Assembly (NCBI RefSeq): GCF_001638985.1
Contig: NW_017265157.1
Span: 124,001 to 188,000 of the forward strand
Direction of reading: 5' to 3'
Origin: Phycomyces blakesleeanus NRRL 1555(-)
Taxonomy: Eukaryota > Mucoromycota > Mucoromycetes > Mucorales > Phycomycetaceae
DNA length: 64,000 bases
Shown: positions 21,235 to 32,269 of the stretch, piece after piece
How positions within the stretch are numbered: the first letter of the stretch is position 1
Layout of the letters: each line of letters opens with the position of its first letter
Made by a program: the position numbers and the translations under genes
Notes under the pieces: generated by a model
The model's input: only the letters and a program-made list of their open reading frames with translations
What the model was told of the DNA's origin: nothing
Database searches by the model: none

Positions 21235-24200
21235 ATGTCATCTACTCAACGTCGTTGTGCTGCTTGCCATATGCTTGGACATAGCAGAAGTACTTATAAG
21301 CAATGTCTCATGAACCCAAAGAACATTTCTCTTCACATTCCTCAAAAGAGAACTAATGTAGATGAATATCCTGCAGAAAGTAGCCAAAGTAACTATTTAT
21401 TTATACACTTATGCGTATTACTGCAAGTATTATATATATTTTTTAATAATAAATGTGTTTATAAAAAAATAGCTGCTGCCTTGAGAATAAGAAGTGAGCC
21501 TGTCCAAGACCAAAATTTGGACATAGAAACATCGACTTTTATTTCAGTTTCTGAGTTGACTGAATTTCCACTCGCAAATGAGACTATTACTGAAGTTCTT
21601 GAAGCAGTCATGGAAGAAGAGATTGAGGAGACTTCATCCGATGAAGAAGTGACTGGAAGAGAAGAAGAAGTCGAGGAGATTTCAACTGTGAATAGAGGAT
21701 CAATTTTACCCCATTGTCCTCACTGTAACGGAACTGATCATCGCCGAATTACAAGCAGATTTTGTCCAAACAATAACAGTAGCAGAGCAAGAGGATCTAG
21801 AAATCGAGGCAGAGGCTTGAATAATATTGCCCGACCCAGCTATTTCAGAACCAGCAGTTGATAACAGGGGAGATATGGATATTGAGTGTCAATTTTGTGG
21901 GGCAATGATGTGGGCACATGAAAAAAACAGTCGTTCTTCTTTAAGAAGCCCCATGTTCTCTATGTGTTGTAACAAAGGAAAGCATGTTCTCCCCCAAATT
22001 GAGCCAACACCTACAGGAATTGCTGAGCTTTTGAACTATAGAACACGTGATGGAAAGAAGTTTCTTGAAAACATTCGAAGCTATAATAGTACAATGAGCT
22101 TTACTTCTTTGGGAGCTAAAATTGATACCTCTGTTGGCAACAATATCAATAGGGCATACAACTTCCGGATTCACGGAACAATTTGTCATAGAATTGGATC
22201 TATTTTGCCAGTGACAGAATCTGATATCGCTCACCCAAAATTCGCTCAGATCTATATTTATGATAGTGCTGCTCAGATAGATCAAAGACAGTACCATTCC
22301 CCACAATTGGAGAGAAGTGTTTTGGAGAAGATTCAGTCCATTCTTATGGAAACAAATCCATTCGTACATCTCTTCAGAACAATGGATCAAATTTCTCGGG
22401 AAAAGGGACAATCTATAGATCTCACTTTGCGTTTAGTAGCTGAGGGGCCTCGGGATCAAAGACGGTACAATGCTCCAACTGCAAGTGAAATAGCAGTTCT
22501 TATTATGAATAATGAAGAGGGTACTTCAAGAGACATTGTGCTGCACACCAGAGCCAACTTCCAACAGAACATCAATGAGTACCACCAATCTTATGATGCT
22601 TTACACTATGTGCTACTCTTTCCACATGGTGAAGATGGTTGGACCATTGATGCCAGCTCATTGTCAGGAGAGCATGTCACAGTAATGCAATAGTACTCAA
22701 ACCGTTTGATGTATCGACGCAACACACAGCACCTCCTCCATCTTTTTGGCCGTCTCTTTCAACAATATATTGTTGATATGTATGCCAAAGTTGAGCACGA
22801 TCGGCTGCACTTCATCACCAGCAATCAAAATCGTCTCCGTGTAGATCTTTATAGTGGAATTCAGGATGCTGTTATCCATAACAATTGTAATCTTACAAAT
22901 CTTGGAAAGAGAGTTATTCTTCCATCTTCTTTTATTGGTAGCCCCCGGTATATGACTCAACTTTATCAAGATTCAATGAGTATTGTGCGTCGTTTTAGCA
23001 AGCCTGATTTGTTCATAACTTTCACTTGCAATTCAAAGTGGCCAGAAATCACAAATTCCCTGTTGGCTGGGCAAAAAGCTAATGACAGACCAGATCTTTG
23101 TTCTCGGGTTTTCAATATGAAGCTCAAAGAGCTCATGATTGACCTTACAAAAAAAAATATTCTGGGGAAAGTTTTGGCCTTTATATATGTCATTGAATTC
23201 CAAAAGCGCGGACTTCCTCATGCCCACATTCTTTTGATTTTGCGACCACAAGATAAACCAAAAACAATAGAAGATTTTGACAGAATAGTTTCGGCTGAAA
23301 TCCCAGATCCTGAAACTGAGCCATTGGCATATGAAACAGTAAAAAAATGCATGATGCATGGCTCATGCAGAAAGAAATATCCAAAAGCACCATGCATGAA
23401 GAATGTGATCTGTTCAAAGAATTATCCTAAAAAGCTTTGCAATGAGACTAGCGATGGTGGAAACGGATATCCTATTTATCAACGCAGTCGAAATGGAAGA
23501 GTTATTAGAAGAGGGCCAAAGATCATGGATAATGGATGGGTTGTTCCACACAATAGATACATATGTGCAAAATACAATGCTCATATAAATGTTGAGATTA
23601 GCACCTCTGTTTCTGCCGTAAAATACCTCTACAAATATGTATATAAAGGACATGACCGTGCAATGGCCCATGTGCAGCCTACACCCACCAATTCCGCTCC
23701 ACAACAACAACAAGAGCATGTAAACAAAGTTAATGAGTTTCTTGATGCTCGGTATGTCTCCGCTTCTGAAGCATGCTGGAGAATATTTTCTTTCAAGCTT
23801 CATCAAGAGTATCCCAGCCATCAACGACTTTCAATCCATCTGGAAAATGCCCAACCCGTATATTATAATCCATCTTCTAACCCAGAGGATGTTGCAAATT
23901 CCAGAAAAAACACTACTTTAATGGGATATTTCGACTATAATGCTACACACCCATCATCTGAAAAACTTCTTTACGTCGACTTTCCTTCTCTTTATGTATG
24001 GAATACAAAAGAACGAAAATGGACAGCACGTAAGAGGTTTGATAAAGGAACGATTGGCAGAGTTTACACAGTGTCTCCGAGAGATATTGAAAAATATTCG
24101 TTACGATTACTGCTGCATAATGTTAAAGGGGCCAAAAGCTTTGAAGACATACGTACAGTAGAAGGATGTGTGTATGAAACAAACCAAGCTGCATGTCGTG

Positions 24201-26071
24201 CTCTGGGATTACTTTTGAATGATGATGAGTGGAGTAACTGTATGGAAGAGGCAGCAGCTCATCAGATCCCATTTTCTTTACGAAGACTCTTTGCTATTCT
24301 TTTGATTTTCTGTGCAGTATCAGATCCTTTCTCTTTGTGGCTTGCTCATCGCGATTCTATGATTGAAGATTATCTTCATTTGGCAAGAGAAAGTAGTGGA
24401 ATTCCTGCGTTAGCCCCCACACAAGATATGTTTGACAGATGTTTATGGGATATCGAAAGTCATCTATCTGCCAACTCTATGTCTCTCATGTTGTTCACTG
24501 GATTTGTTCTTCCACCAATGCCTGACATCCAGCACTTTAGCCCAAATGGGCAAGATGTTCAAGCCATCATACAAGAACAAGAAGATTTATGCGATCAAGC
24601 CCAGCTTTTTCCAGATCCAGATACATTGACATTCAATAATTCACAAAGACGTGTCTATACAACAGTATTAAGTGCAATTGAAGAAAACGTGGGAGCCTCA
24701 AGATTGTACTTTGTCGATGGTCCAGGTGGGACGGGAAAGACATTTGTCTTTAATGCCTTGCTTCAAAAAACTTGCCAACAAGGAAAAATTGCTCTTGCAG
24801 TAGCAACAAGTGGAATTGCTGCATTGCTGCTAGACGGTGGGCGTACAGCACATTCCAGGTTTAAGATTCCAGTGCAAGTTGATCTTAACTCCTTATGCTC
24901 CATCAACGCAAACTCGCAAACGGCACAACTTATTAGAAGAACGGAATTGGTTATCTGGGACGAAGCTTCTATGATTAGTAAAGATGTTTTTAATACTGTA
25001 AGCAGATCCATGCAAGATATAATGAAGGCTGTTGATCCATTGCTTGAAAACGTTCCATTTGGAGGGAAGTTGTTTGTCTTTGGAGGCGATTTTTGGCAGG
25101 TCCTTCCTGTTATACCCAAGGCAACAAGAGCTCAGGTTGTAAGCCAATGTATCAAGAAAGCATCTGCATGGAGAAATGTAAAAACCTTGCGGCTTACAAC
25201 AAACATGCGAATTGCCCAAGCAAATAATGAACAAGAAACATTAGAGCTTAGGGAATTTGGAGCATTTCTCTTGCAAGTTGGTAGTGGTTCTGCCCACACA
25301 ACAGGCGGTGATGACACCATCCCAATTCCGCCCCATATGTTACTTTCTGGATGTAATCCTGCTGATCTGGCCAAAGCAGTTTTCCATGATCTCTCCTCTA
25401 ATGCAGCCAACCCTCATTTCCTCATGGGCCGTGCTTTGCTTACTCCTAAGAATAAAGATGTCAAGAAACTCAATGATATTCTTCTGAGCCAGTTTCCTGG
25501 AGAGGCACGAGAGTTTAAGAGCGTCGACCAGGGAATTGATGAAGATGGTCAGTTGACATATCCAGTTGAGCTACTAAATACCATTGATCCTGGATCCCTA
25601 CCACCTCACTCACTGTCCTTAAAAAAAGGATGTCCTATCATGCTTCTTCGCAATCTTGACCCAAAAAACGGCCTCTGTAATGGTACACACCTGATTTGCA
25701 ACTCTTTTGGAACATCTGTCATCAGAGCAACAATTGTGACTGGATCAAATGCCGGGCAAGTATCTCTTATTCCAAGAATAAAGCTTAATCCATCTGGACC
25801 AAATGGTGAAATTGAATTCCAGCGGTTCCAATTTCCAGTTCGTCTTGCATTCGCAATGACAATAAACAAGTCACAAGGTCAAACTCTTGAGAGTGTTGGA
25901 TTATATCTCCCTGCCCCAGTATTCTCCCATGGCCAGCTGTATGTTGCTCTATCCCGGGTCAGAAAACCTTCTACAATCAAGATAATGCTTGATACACCAG
26001 CAAATTCCAACGAAACAGCAAATACTGTATTTACAGACAATGTTGTATTTAAGGAAGTCTTTGACATTTAG
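21235..26071 (+). pseudogene. Helitron Rep-helicase
   Basis: A gene from ATG 21235 encoding zinc-knuckle-like motifs (CAACHMLGHSRSTYKQC, then CPHCNGTDHRRI), an 85-nt intron at about 21388-21472, and an acidic stretch. Frame changes near 21827-21861, by frameshift or an unrecognised intron, into CQFCGAMMW. A TAG at 22691-22693 follows HVTVMQ in the same frame as the long 22706-26071 segment. Rolling-circle Rep motifs: GLPHAHILL (two-His motif) and VKYLYKYVYKGHD (Tyr motif). A PIF1-type SF1B helicase follows: DGPGGTGKTF (Walker A), VIWDEASM (Walker B), GGDFWQVLPV, RALLTPKN and MTINKSQGQTLE. It ends 253 nt before the Helitron 3' terminus. Probably inactive because of the stop, but otherwise well preserved. 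Confidence 0.92.
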
Positions 26072-26239
26072 TAAAAAATTATATATAACATACACTATAA
26101 ACTCATCTAACCAATTTTTTTTGAATAATAAAACATCTATACATATCCTTTCTTTTCATATAATTCACTCAAATAAAATGTTTCTATTAATTGTGCTATA
26201 CGGTACTTAGACTTCCAATAGGGAAGGGTTTTATATTAA

Positions 26240-26324
26240 CTTCCGGTAGGCTCTGGGGCCCCCCCGAAGGGAGGGGGGAGGGGGGGGACCCCCCAAAGGG
26301 GGGGGGGGAGCACCGCTCCCCTAG
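26240..26324 (+). repeat. G/C-run palindromic 3' end of the Helitron
   Basis: Runs of G and C with up to eleven or more consecutive G (about 26298-26309) form nested inverted repeats ahead of the terminal hairpin and CTAG. The terminal hairpin is the expected transposition stop signal; the extra G-runs are unusual. Homopolymer lengths here may be assembly-uncertain. Confidence 0.75.
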
Positions 26325-29300
26325 TATATTATGATAATCATACTTATTGTTGTTTATCTTACTATAGTACGATTTTGGAGAAGAATGCGAGAATGTCATT
26401 GACGAAATTGAAGGCACCACACCCTCGCTAGTCTTTGATTTTAGCCAGCCTCTTCCTGTTCCCAGCAACGATGATAAAAAGAATCTCGCGTTCATGCAGT
26501 TGATCCAAGAGTTCGGAATTTCTCGTCGAGCCCACGAAAAGATTGTAGAACACTTCAACCAGATCCTTGATTTTTCTATCAATATTACATACCGAGCATG
26601 CAGCCCACACCTTGGAAACAAGCTTCTTGAGCGCTTCTCGGGTATCAAAGCAGACGGATACAACATTTGCATCAGAGGTTGTATGCAGTTCAACAATGAG
26701 AATGATATCGCATGCGTAAAATGCAGTGAAGCAAGATACAAAAATGGTCAAACTAGCAAAAGTGACACCAGGGTTCCTGTGAGATCGATTGTACAGCTTC
26801 CTTTGGTCAGACAGCTTGCTTTGTGCTTGGCTGATGACAAGACCAGGGCTGAAATGCTCTATTGTCATAACCACCAATCCAGCCAAGACGGGCAGAAAGC
26901 AGATGTTTTCGATGGTCATGTATACCAATCCATGAAGCATCTGTTTTCTGGTGAAAACGATATTGCGATTTCGTTGTCCATGGATGGGTTCAACCCACAC
27001 AATGTACCTGGATCAGTAACCATTGTTCATGCAACTGTCTTGAACTTGAATCCGACGATCCGTTATGAGAAAAACAGGATGATCCAAATAGCAATGCTTC
27101 CTGGTTGCACTGGTCCCAGTGACATCTGGTCTTTTCTTGAGCCAACGCTGAGAGATCTCCGTTTGCTCCAGACAGAAGGCATGGAAGTAAAGACACCGAC
27201 GACAACGATCAGGGCAAAGGTACATGTCCTCATGGCCACTGGCAATATTCCGGCTCTGGCAAAGCTGACATGCCATGTTGGCCACACGAGTAAGAATGGC
27301 TGTCATATTTGTCACGTAGTGGGCCAAACTCCTAAACATGGCCAGTACTTCCGCATGTTGCCTGGAACCCAGACGCGCTCACTGGAGAGTTTCAGAAACT
27401 ACAATCTGGCAAGCAGTGAAGACAGAAAGGGGCTCAATGGTCAGTCACCGTTAGCCTCAATGGAAACATTCTCTGGCCCGTTTTTTTTTCGCGTTAGACG
27501 AGATGCATGGTCTGTGCCACGGAATCGGTAAACAGGTATGGGGACTTGTACGCGGAAAGTATGGAATCAAGCATCCTCTATGTCTTTCTCTTGCCACTCA
27601 AAGGGAGATTGGTGCTGCAATGGTAGCCGCAAAATCCACAATCCCTACATCGTTGCATGGTGCCTGGAGAGACGTGACAAAGAATGCCGGTTTCTTTAGA
27701 GCTGTGGATTGGGCAGACTTTTTACTCTTTGTTGTCCCCACGTTGGTTGCAGAGCGTGTCCAGGACTTGGTTGCCCGAAATACATTACTTGGCCTGGTTC
27801 AAACATGCAATTTACTCATGAGCTGGGAGTTATCAGCAGAGGATCAAACCTCGATAAGAAGGTATGTTTAATGCCATATTTTATTTCATTTTTCATAGTA
27901 ATTTACTTTTACCTTTTTTCTTAGTAATCTTGTAGAATGGAACTTATTCCTAGAGAGTCTTCTTTCTACAGCAGATATTGACATTGGCGTGTTCACAATT
28001 AACCAGCACATTATTCAGCATTATCCTCAGATGATTGATCTATATGGCCCACCAAGAGCATATAGCACACGATCCGTGGAAAGAGACATTGGTGAGTACT
28101 CCAGGTCCATCAAGAGTAACTCCCAAGTCAGTGTCAATGCTGGAAATATCATGATCAGACTGGCGCAATCCCGGTGTGTAGCGGAACTGACAACCGTTGC
28201 AAACACAAAAACTCCACCAGCTAACCTTCTAGTTTACAGTGCATATACCAATGGGTGGCCTGTTACAGAAGGAGGTGATCCTGCCAATGCTGAGTGTGAG
28301 ATTGAGTTCTGGGGGCCTTTGAAGAATTTAACAATTTTCGATAGCTTTGAAGATAGATCTCATCTTTCATTGCTTCTTAAAACGTTTTATGATTTGAAGG
28401 GGGAAGAATGTAGTATGCTTGAGCCTTCCATAAATACAAGCCGCAAGGCCTATCTTAATGGTTGTGTTATTGATGCTGCATTCAACCAAAGTTCTACAAG
28501 AGAGGCATGTCATGTTCATGTGCAGCTACAAGTAGACATGAACTCCAGAAGATCCCGCTCTTACCGTTCAGGATATAAGCATTTCTTCGGAAAGGTGGTT
28601 ATATTCTTCCAACATGTACACAACTCGAAGAGATGGTCACTAGCTCTCATAACCATATATAGTGTGCATTTGAAAAATGGATTGCCTATTACATCTGTAG
28701 TAAAGCCAAAGACTATAGTGATTCATGCCAGTGACATTGTAGAGTTGGTTGGCTTGGTGCCATCAAATGTCAATGGTAGCCATTACATCATTTGGCCTAG
28801 CCTTAAATGTGGCCCAAAATTGACACTTGGTGCCTTAAGTGATATATAATTTGTTTTTTTTTTTTGTAATAAATTTTTCTTTTTTTTCAAATTGTCTTAA
28901 CAAATTTTATCCAAGCAGCAGAAAGTTTAGATATTTTCTTTTTTTTTATTTCTGACATTCAATATTTCTCAATTCCAATATATATTTCCCAAAAATGTAA
29001 GATGTTTAATTAGAATGGACATTTGTCCCTCCTGAGATTTAATTTTAAGTGATTCATTTACTTTTTATCAACCATTTCAAAGAACAAAGATTTTCTTGTT
29101 TCAACTTGGATTTTTGGTGATTTTTTGATTATTATAGGCCAAAAATGAAGTCACAAATTCAAAAAAGACCACCTTTTTCCCATAGTGATAGAAGCAAAGT
29201 CAAAAATAAAACGTAATTAATCTACATAAAAGTAGTTGTCTTGATATCAAATTATAGAAGTCTAACTTACTTGTGAGAAATTTGGGCATAGGCACTATAT

Positions 29301-29379
29301 TTATGGGCTCTCTAATCAAGCATATTGTATATATGAGCTTTGACATATATGAGAGAAAACATATCAACCAAGGGTCATT

Positions 29380-29480
29380 AGGGGGTTTCACCAGTCTTTT
29401 TTTGATACTTATTATTATTGGCTGGTGCTTAAACTACCACTATATTCAACAGTCAACATCCAAAGCTGGTGAAACCCCCT
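29380..29480. mobile_element. MITE with AGGGGGTTTCACCAG termini
   Basis: 101-bp element with perfect 15-bp terminal inverted repeats and a 3-bp duplication ATT at 29377-29379 and 29481-29483. No coding capacity. Its right half is homologous, inverted, to 18686-18737. The superfamily is not clear; a 3-bp duplication fits CACTA or Harbinger types. Confidence 0.65.
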
Positions 29481-30521
29481 ATTATATAAAAATAGATACG
29501 TGTCCATATTCAAGATATGAATAATCTATAGGATGTATTTGTCATTTATCCAATTTTGTAAACTGATGCATGTCCAAATTTAAGATGTGAGTAGTTTATT
29601 GGATGTGTTTGTCACTTTATCCAATTTTGTAAACTGATAAGCAGTTTTGTAATGACTATAAATAATGGGTTTGAATTAGAGGCTAGTTTAGGCAACTTGT
29701 CAATAAGACCGAAGTTTAAGCTTAAGAAAGATGATCTTTTATTGAGAAGAGGTGATGGGTATTTATATGAGTAGAAGATGGGCAGAGATACAGACAGAAG
29801 ATAATAGAGAAGAATGTTATGCAATTATATGTACCTACTTGCAGTAGTCCTTTACTACTGCAAGCAGTACATTCTATCAGAGGTACAATATCTTGACCTT
29901 CACACAACAGTTTTACATACTATATTTATCTAAAATGACCTTCTAGCTTAAAAGTAAAACAATCATATTTGAATATCAGCTTCCATGTACTAAAATAGGT
30001 TTAGTACATACTAAACTTAGTAAGTGCGTGTTGGACTTTTATGAGTTATGATTTTTGGACAGAAAGTTACGAGTATAAAAAAATACTCGTTATTCATTTT
30101 CTACAGTGAGTGTTATAGCATTGGAAAAATAACTCATGTCAAGTCTCGATCTGGTATTTCTTTTCTGGCGCTTATAACTAAGTCGCAGAATCAATACCAC
30201 TGGGGATTGTTAAGTTTTTAAGAATAGTTTTTAGATAAGAATAAAGATGATTTTTATTAAATGTAATTCTTGACTATTTATACAAAACAATTGTTGTTTT
30301 CTGGCTAAAAGAATAGCTACGATAATATGTCTTACATAGTAGTTATCTAGTAATATCTCTACAAGTATATTCCTCAACTCCAACATCTAAAACAAAGACA
30401 AAAGACCAATCGGCGAAGTCAAGATCTTTTATCCTAAAAAGTCAACTGTTACTGGTTGTTTGTAACTTCTGATTTTGGTCACCAATGTCAACTATGACAC
30501 AACAACATTACCAAAATGGTT
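29481..30521. other. Noncoding interval with small repeats
   Basis: No gene seen. 29502-29640 is an imperfect tandem pair of about 66-bp units sharing TTATCCAATTTTGTAAACTG. 29838-29864 is a perfect 11-bp stem hairpin (CTTGCAGTAGT with its complement, 5-nt loop). 30208-30385 begins TGTTAAG and ends CCAACA and, read on the minus strand, could be a 178-bp solo Copia-type LTR, but no target duplication is present. Confidence 0.4.
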
Positions 30522-30526
30522 AAAAA
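30522..30526 (-). terminator. Pol III terminator of tRNA-Val
   Basis: Run of five T on the minus strand, 3 nt after the tRNA 3' end. Confidence 0.7.
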
Positions 30527-30528
30527 TT

Positions 30529-30602
30529 TGATTTCTGCCAGACTTGAACTGGCGACCGTCTGTGTGTTAGACAGACGTGATAACCAACTACACCAAGAAA
30601 CC
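30529..30602 (-). tRNA. tRNA-Val (anticodon AAC)
   Basis: 74-nt cloverleaf. Acceptor GGTTTCT pairs with AGAAATC (one G-U pair); D-arm GTG/CAC; anticodon stem TCTGT/ACAGA enclosing CTAACAC (AAC); T-stem GCCAG/CTGGC with loop TTCAAGT. No intron. All stems pair, so it is probably functional. A LINE is inserted directly at its 5' end (position 30602), so natural upstream sequence now lies beyond 35830. Confidence 0.96.
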
Positions 30603-30781
30603 ACACTCTCTTCCACAACCAAATTATTTTTTGAATTCAAACCCAGCACAGTTTTACTTTTACCTCTTTTTCTCTATAACTACTATATCAAACCTATCTG
30701 TTTTTTGCAGCAGGATTGATTGTCATAGTTGTTTTTATATATCTACCAATTTTCATTTTTTTTAATTGACTTTTTTTCAAA

Positions 30782-32269
30782 TTGTTGGAATCATCATTGC
30801 AATCATCTTCACATCTGCGCCGAAATCACTCAAGATTGTCAGCATCTCCAACTACATCTCAATTGCCTGTACCTCTGTTATCGTCTCCAGCTCTTTTCTC
30901 CTTCTCTGAAGGTGGTTCTGGTGTTTTACCATCAACTTCGCACTTTTTTGTCCCAGTTTCAGACCTTTCTTTTTCTGCTTTGCCTGCTCCTGGTTCCCAC
31001 GAAATTTTTTTTCAAGCTCCTCCAACAATGATTGGTTCCCAAAAACAGGTGATTAATTCCACTGGCTGCCCTACTCCCACTGCTCTCATTTTGTCTGGCC
31101 TCAAGGCAGACTTTAAAAAATTGCACAATGTTTTGTCCTGTTCACGTTGCCAGACTACAGGCAAAATTGTTTCCAATGGGTCTACTTCTCGTACTGGTAG
31201 CCCACAGTTTAAATGCAAATGTGATGCAACATTTACTGCTTCATCCATGCAATCTTTGATCAATGCAGTCCAACACAAAATTCCTGAAGTTCGTTCTGCA
31301 AGTGAGCCTGTTGTGTCCCCTTCTGTTTCCATCTTGGGTCATAGTATTTCCATGGCAGATATCTATGAAATTGAATCTGACGTTGCACCTGTTTTTCCAA
31401 CTGTAATGCCCACTCTTCAGGATATTTGGGACCGTTTCCAGGTTTATGATGAACGTCTTTCTGCATTGGAGGCTGTTCAAAAAGAGAATATTGAGTTGCA
31501 TAAGGCTCTTGCTACTGCAAACGCCACTATTGCACGTTTGACAAAGGAGAATGTTGATTTTTCTGTTGGTGCTGCAGCATCCAAATATGCTACTATTGCT
31601 GCCTCTGTTCCAGTTGTTTCTCAGGCTGATTTTCCATCACTTCCTGCATCCCCGACCCATCATTCCACTGAACCCACCAAGACTTTCGTTTCTAAAACAC
31701 CACGTAAAAGGGCTCCAACTGCTAGGGCCATTGCTGCTGTTGTTCGTGGCATGACAATTAAAGAAAATGCTGATCAGGGGTTTCAAATTGTTTATGTACC
31801 TAATGCTATCCGTCTCCCCATTAGTACTCAATGTCAACGTCTTAGGAAATTAAAGATAGACAATGCATGTGTGCTGGATCTCCACTATCCTGATCGTAAG
31901 GTGATGGGAATGCTTGTACATAATGAGTATGCTCCTGAGCTCAAGACTATCTTGGCGAGTTATGGTGTTACTACTTTGGATAACTTTGATCCTCTGGACC
32001 CTGTTCACCTCCATGACCCAGCTCTGGCCTCTCTTTCACTTGATGATAGGGCAACAAAAGCTATACATGTTCACAATGATCGTATGCTACGTGCCATTGA
32101 ATTCATTAGGGCTCCTGTCAAGTTTGCTGTTGCACGTTCCTTTTGCTCTCAGGGATGGATTAGTGATGACCAACTAGCTGAGATGGTTCCCCCACGACCC
32201 ACCAAAAAAGACTTGGACATCTCTATACATACTGCCAGCATCACCATCCCTTCATTCTCTGATCTATGA
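30782..32269 (+). CDS. LINE ORF1 (nucleic-acid-binding protein)
   Basis: 495-aa open frame, intact, as numbered from the first nonstop codon; the first Met gives the same frame. Ser/Pro-rich N-terminus, then a zinc-ribbon-like CSRCQTTGKIVSNG followed by KCKC near residue 120. A predicted coiled coil spans about residues 205-250 (DRFQVYDERLSALEAVQKEN). A conserved basic central region (TPRKRAPTARAIAAVVRG) precedes a mixed C-terminal domain. In LINEs this protein binds element RNA and multimerises. The stop TGA overlaps the ORF2 ATG (ATGA at 32266-32269), which suggests ORF2 is made by termination-reinitiation. Confidence 0.8.
   Translation: MLESSLQSSSHLRRNHSRLSASPTTSQLPVPLLSSPALFSFSEGGSGVLPSTSHFFVPVSDLSFSALPAPGSHEIFFQAPPTMIGSQKQVINSTGCPTPTALILSGLKADFKKLHNVLSCSRCQTTGKIVSNGSTSRTGSPQFKCKCDATFTASSMQSLINAVQHKIPEVRSASEPVVSPSVSILGHSISMADIYEIESDVAPVFPTVMPTLQDIWDRFQVYDERLSALEAVQKENIELHKALATANATIARLTKENVDFSVGAAASKYATIAASVPVVSQADFPSLPASPTHHSTEPTKTFVSKTPRKRAPTARAIAAVVRGMTIKENADQGFQIVYVPNAIRLPISTQCQRLRKLKIDNACVLDLHYPDRKVMGMLVHNEYAPELKTILASYGVTTLDNFDPLDPVHLHDPALASLSLDDRATKAIHVHNDRMLRAIEFIRAPVKFAVARSFCSQGWISDDQLAEMVPPRPTKKDLDISIHTASITIPSFSDL

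Larger units (their letters stand above)
20808..26324 (+). mobile_element. Helitron inserted in an intron of element E
   Basis: The 5' end is TCTATATATCTAAAATC (host A then TC), close to the Helitron 5' consensus. The 3' end is CTAG followed by host T, preceded by the hairpin GGGGAGC-ACC-GCTCCCC (26307-26323). Insertion is between A (20807) and T (26325), with no duplication, as Helitrons do. Length 5517 bp. It encodes one Rep-helicase gene. Deleting it yields a normal 61-nt intron, which independently supports both ends. Confidence 0.9.
20442..28849 (+). pseudogene. CACTA element E transposase (intron holds a Helitron)
   Basis: Exons: 20442-20647, 20719-20789, 26368 to about 27861, then about 27926-28849. 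Exon 1 has a Cys-rich motif (CYQCRTCKSTF). The large exon encodes a Transposase_21-type core: AISLSMDGFNPH, QIAMLPGCTGPSDIW, VLMATGNIPALAKL, CHICHV and DEMHGLCHGIGKQVW. The C-terminal part (VVIFFQHVHN, VIHASDIVELVGL, YIIWPSLKCGP) forms a separate small domain. Intron 2 (20790-26367) is only 61 nt once the Helitron is removed and joins ESM to YDFGEE in phase 0. A run of eight T at about 27481-27488 shifts the frame (PFFF then LDEMHG need different frames). That is the only clear lesion, so E was probably active recently. Confidence 0.88.
18890..29187 (+). mobile_element. CACTA element E (contains a Helitron)
   Basis: Left end CACTACAGGAAAAAAAGTGG at 18890. The right end, read inward from 29187, is CACTATGGGAAAAAGGTGG. 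These are well-matched TIRs of about 28 bp. Both sides carry a 3-bp duplication ATA (18887-18889, 29188-29190). The total is 10298 bp; without the 5517-bp Helitron it is about 4.8 kb. Genes: a minus-strand accessory gene (20097-19384) divergent from the plus-strand transposase (20442-28849). This layout differs from the Plavaka copies, so E is a separate CACTA lineage. Confidence 0.95.

Noticed and set aside
30208..30385. Solo Copia-type LTR (TGTT...AACA)
   Set aside because: Ends look right and a TGGTAT motif lies near one side, but there is no 5-bp duplication; kept only as a remark.
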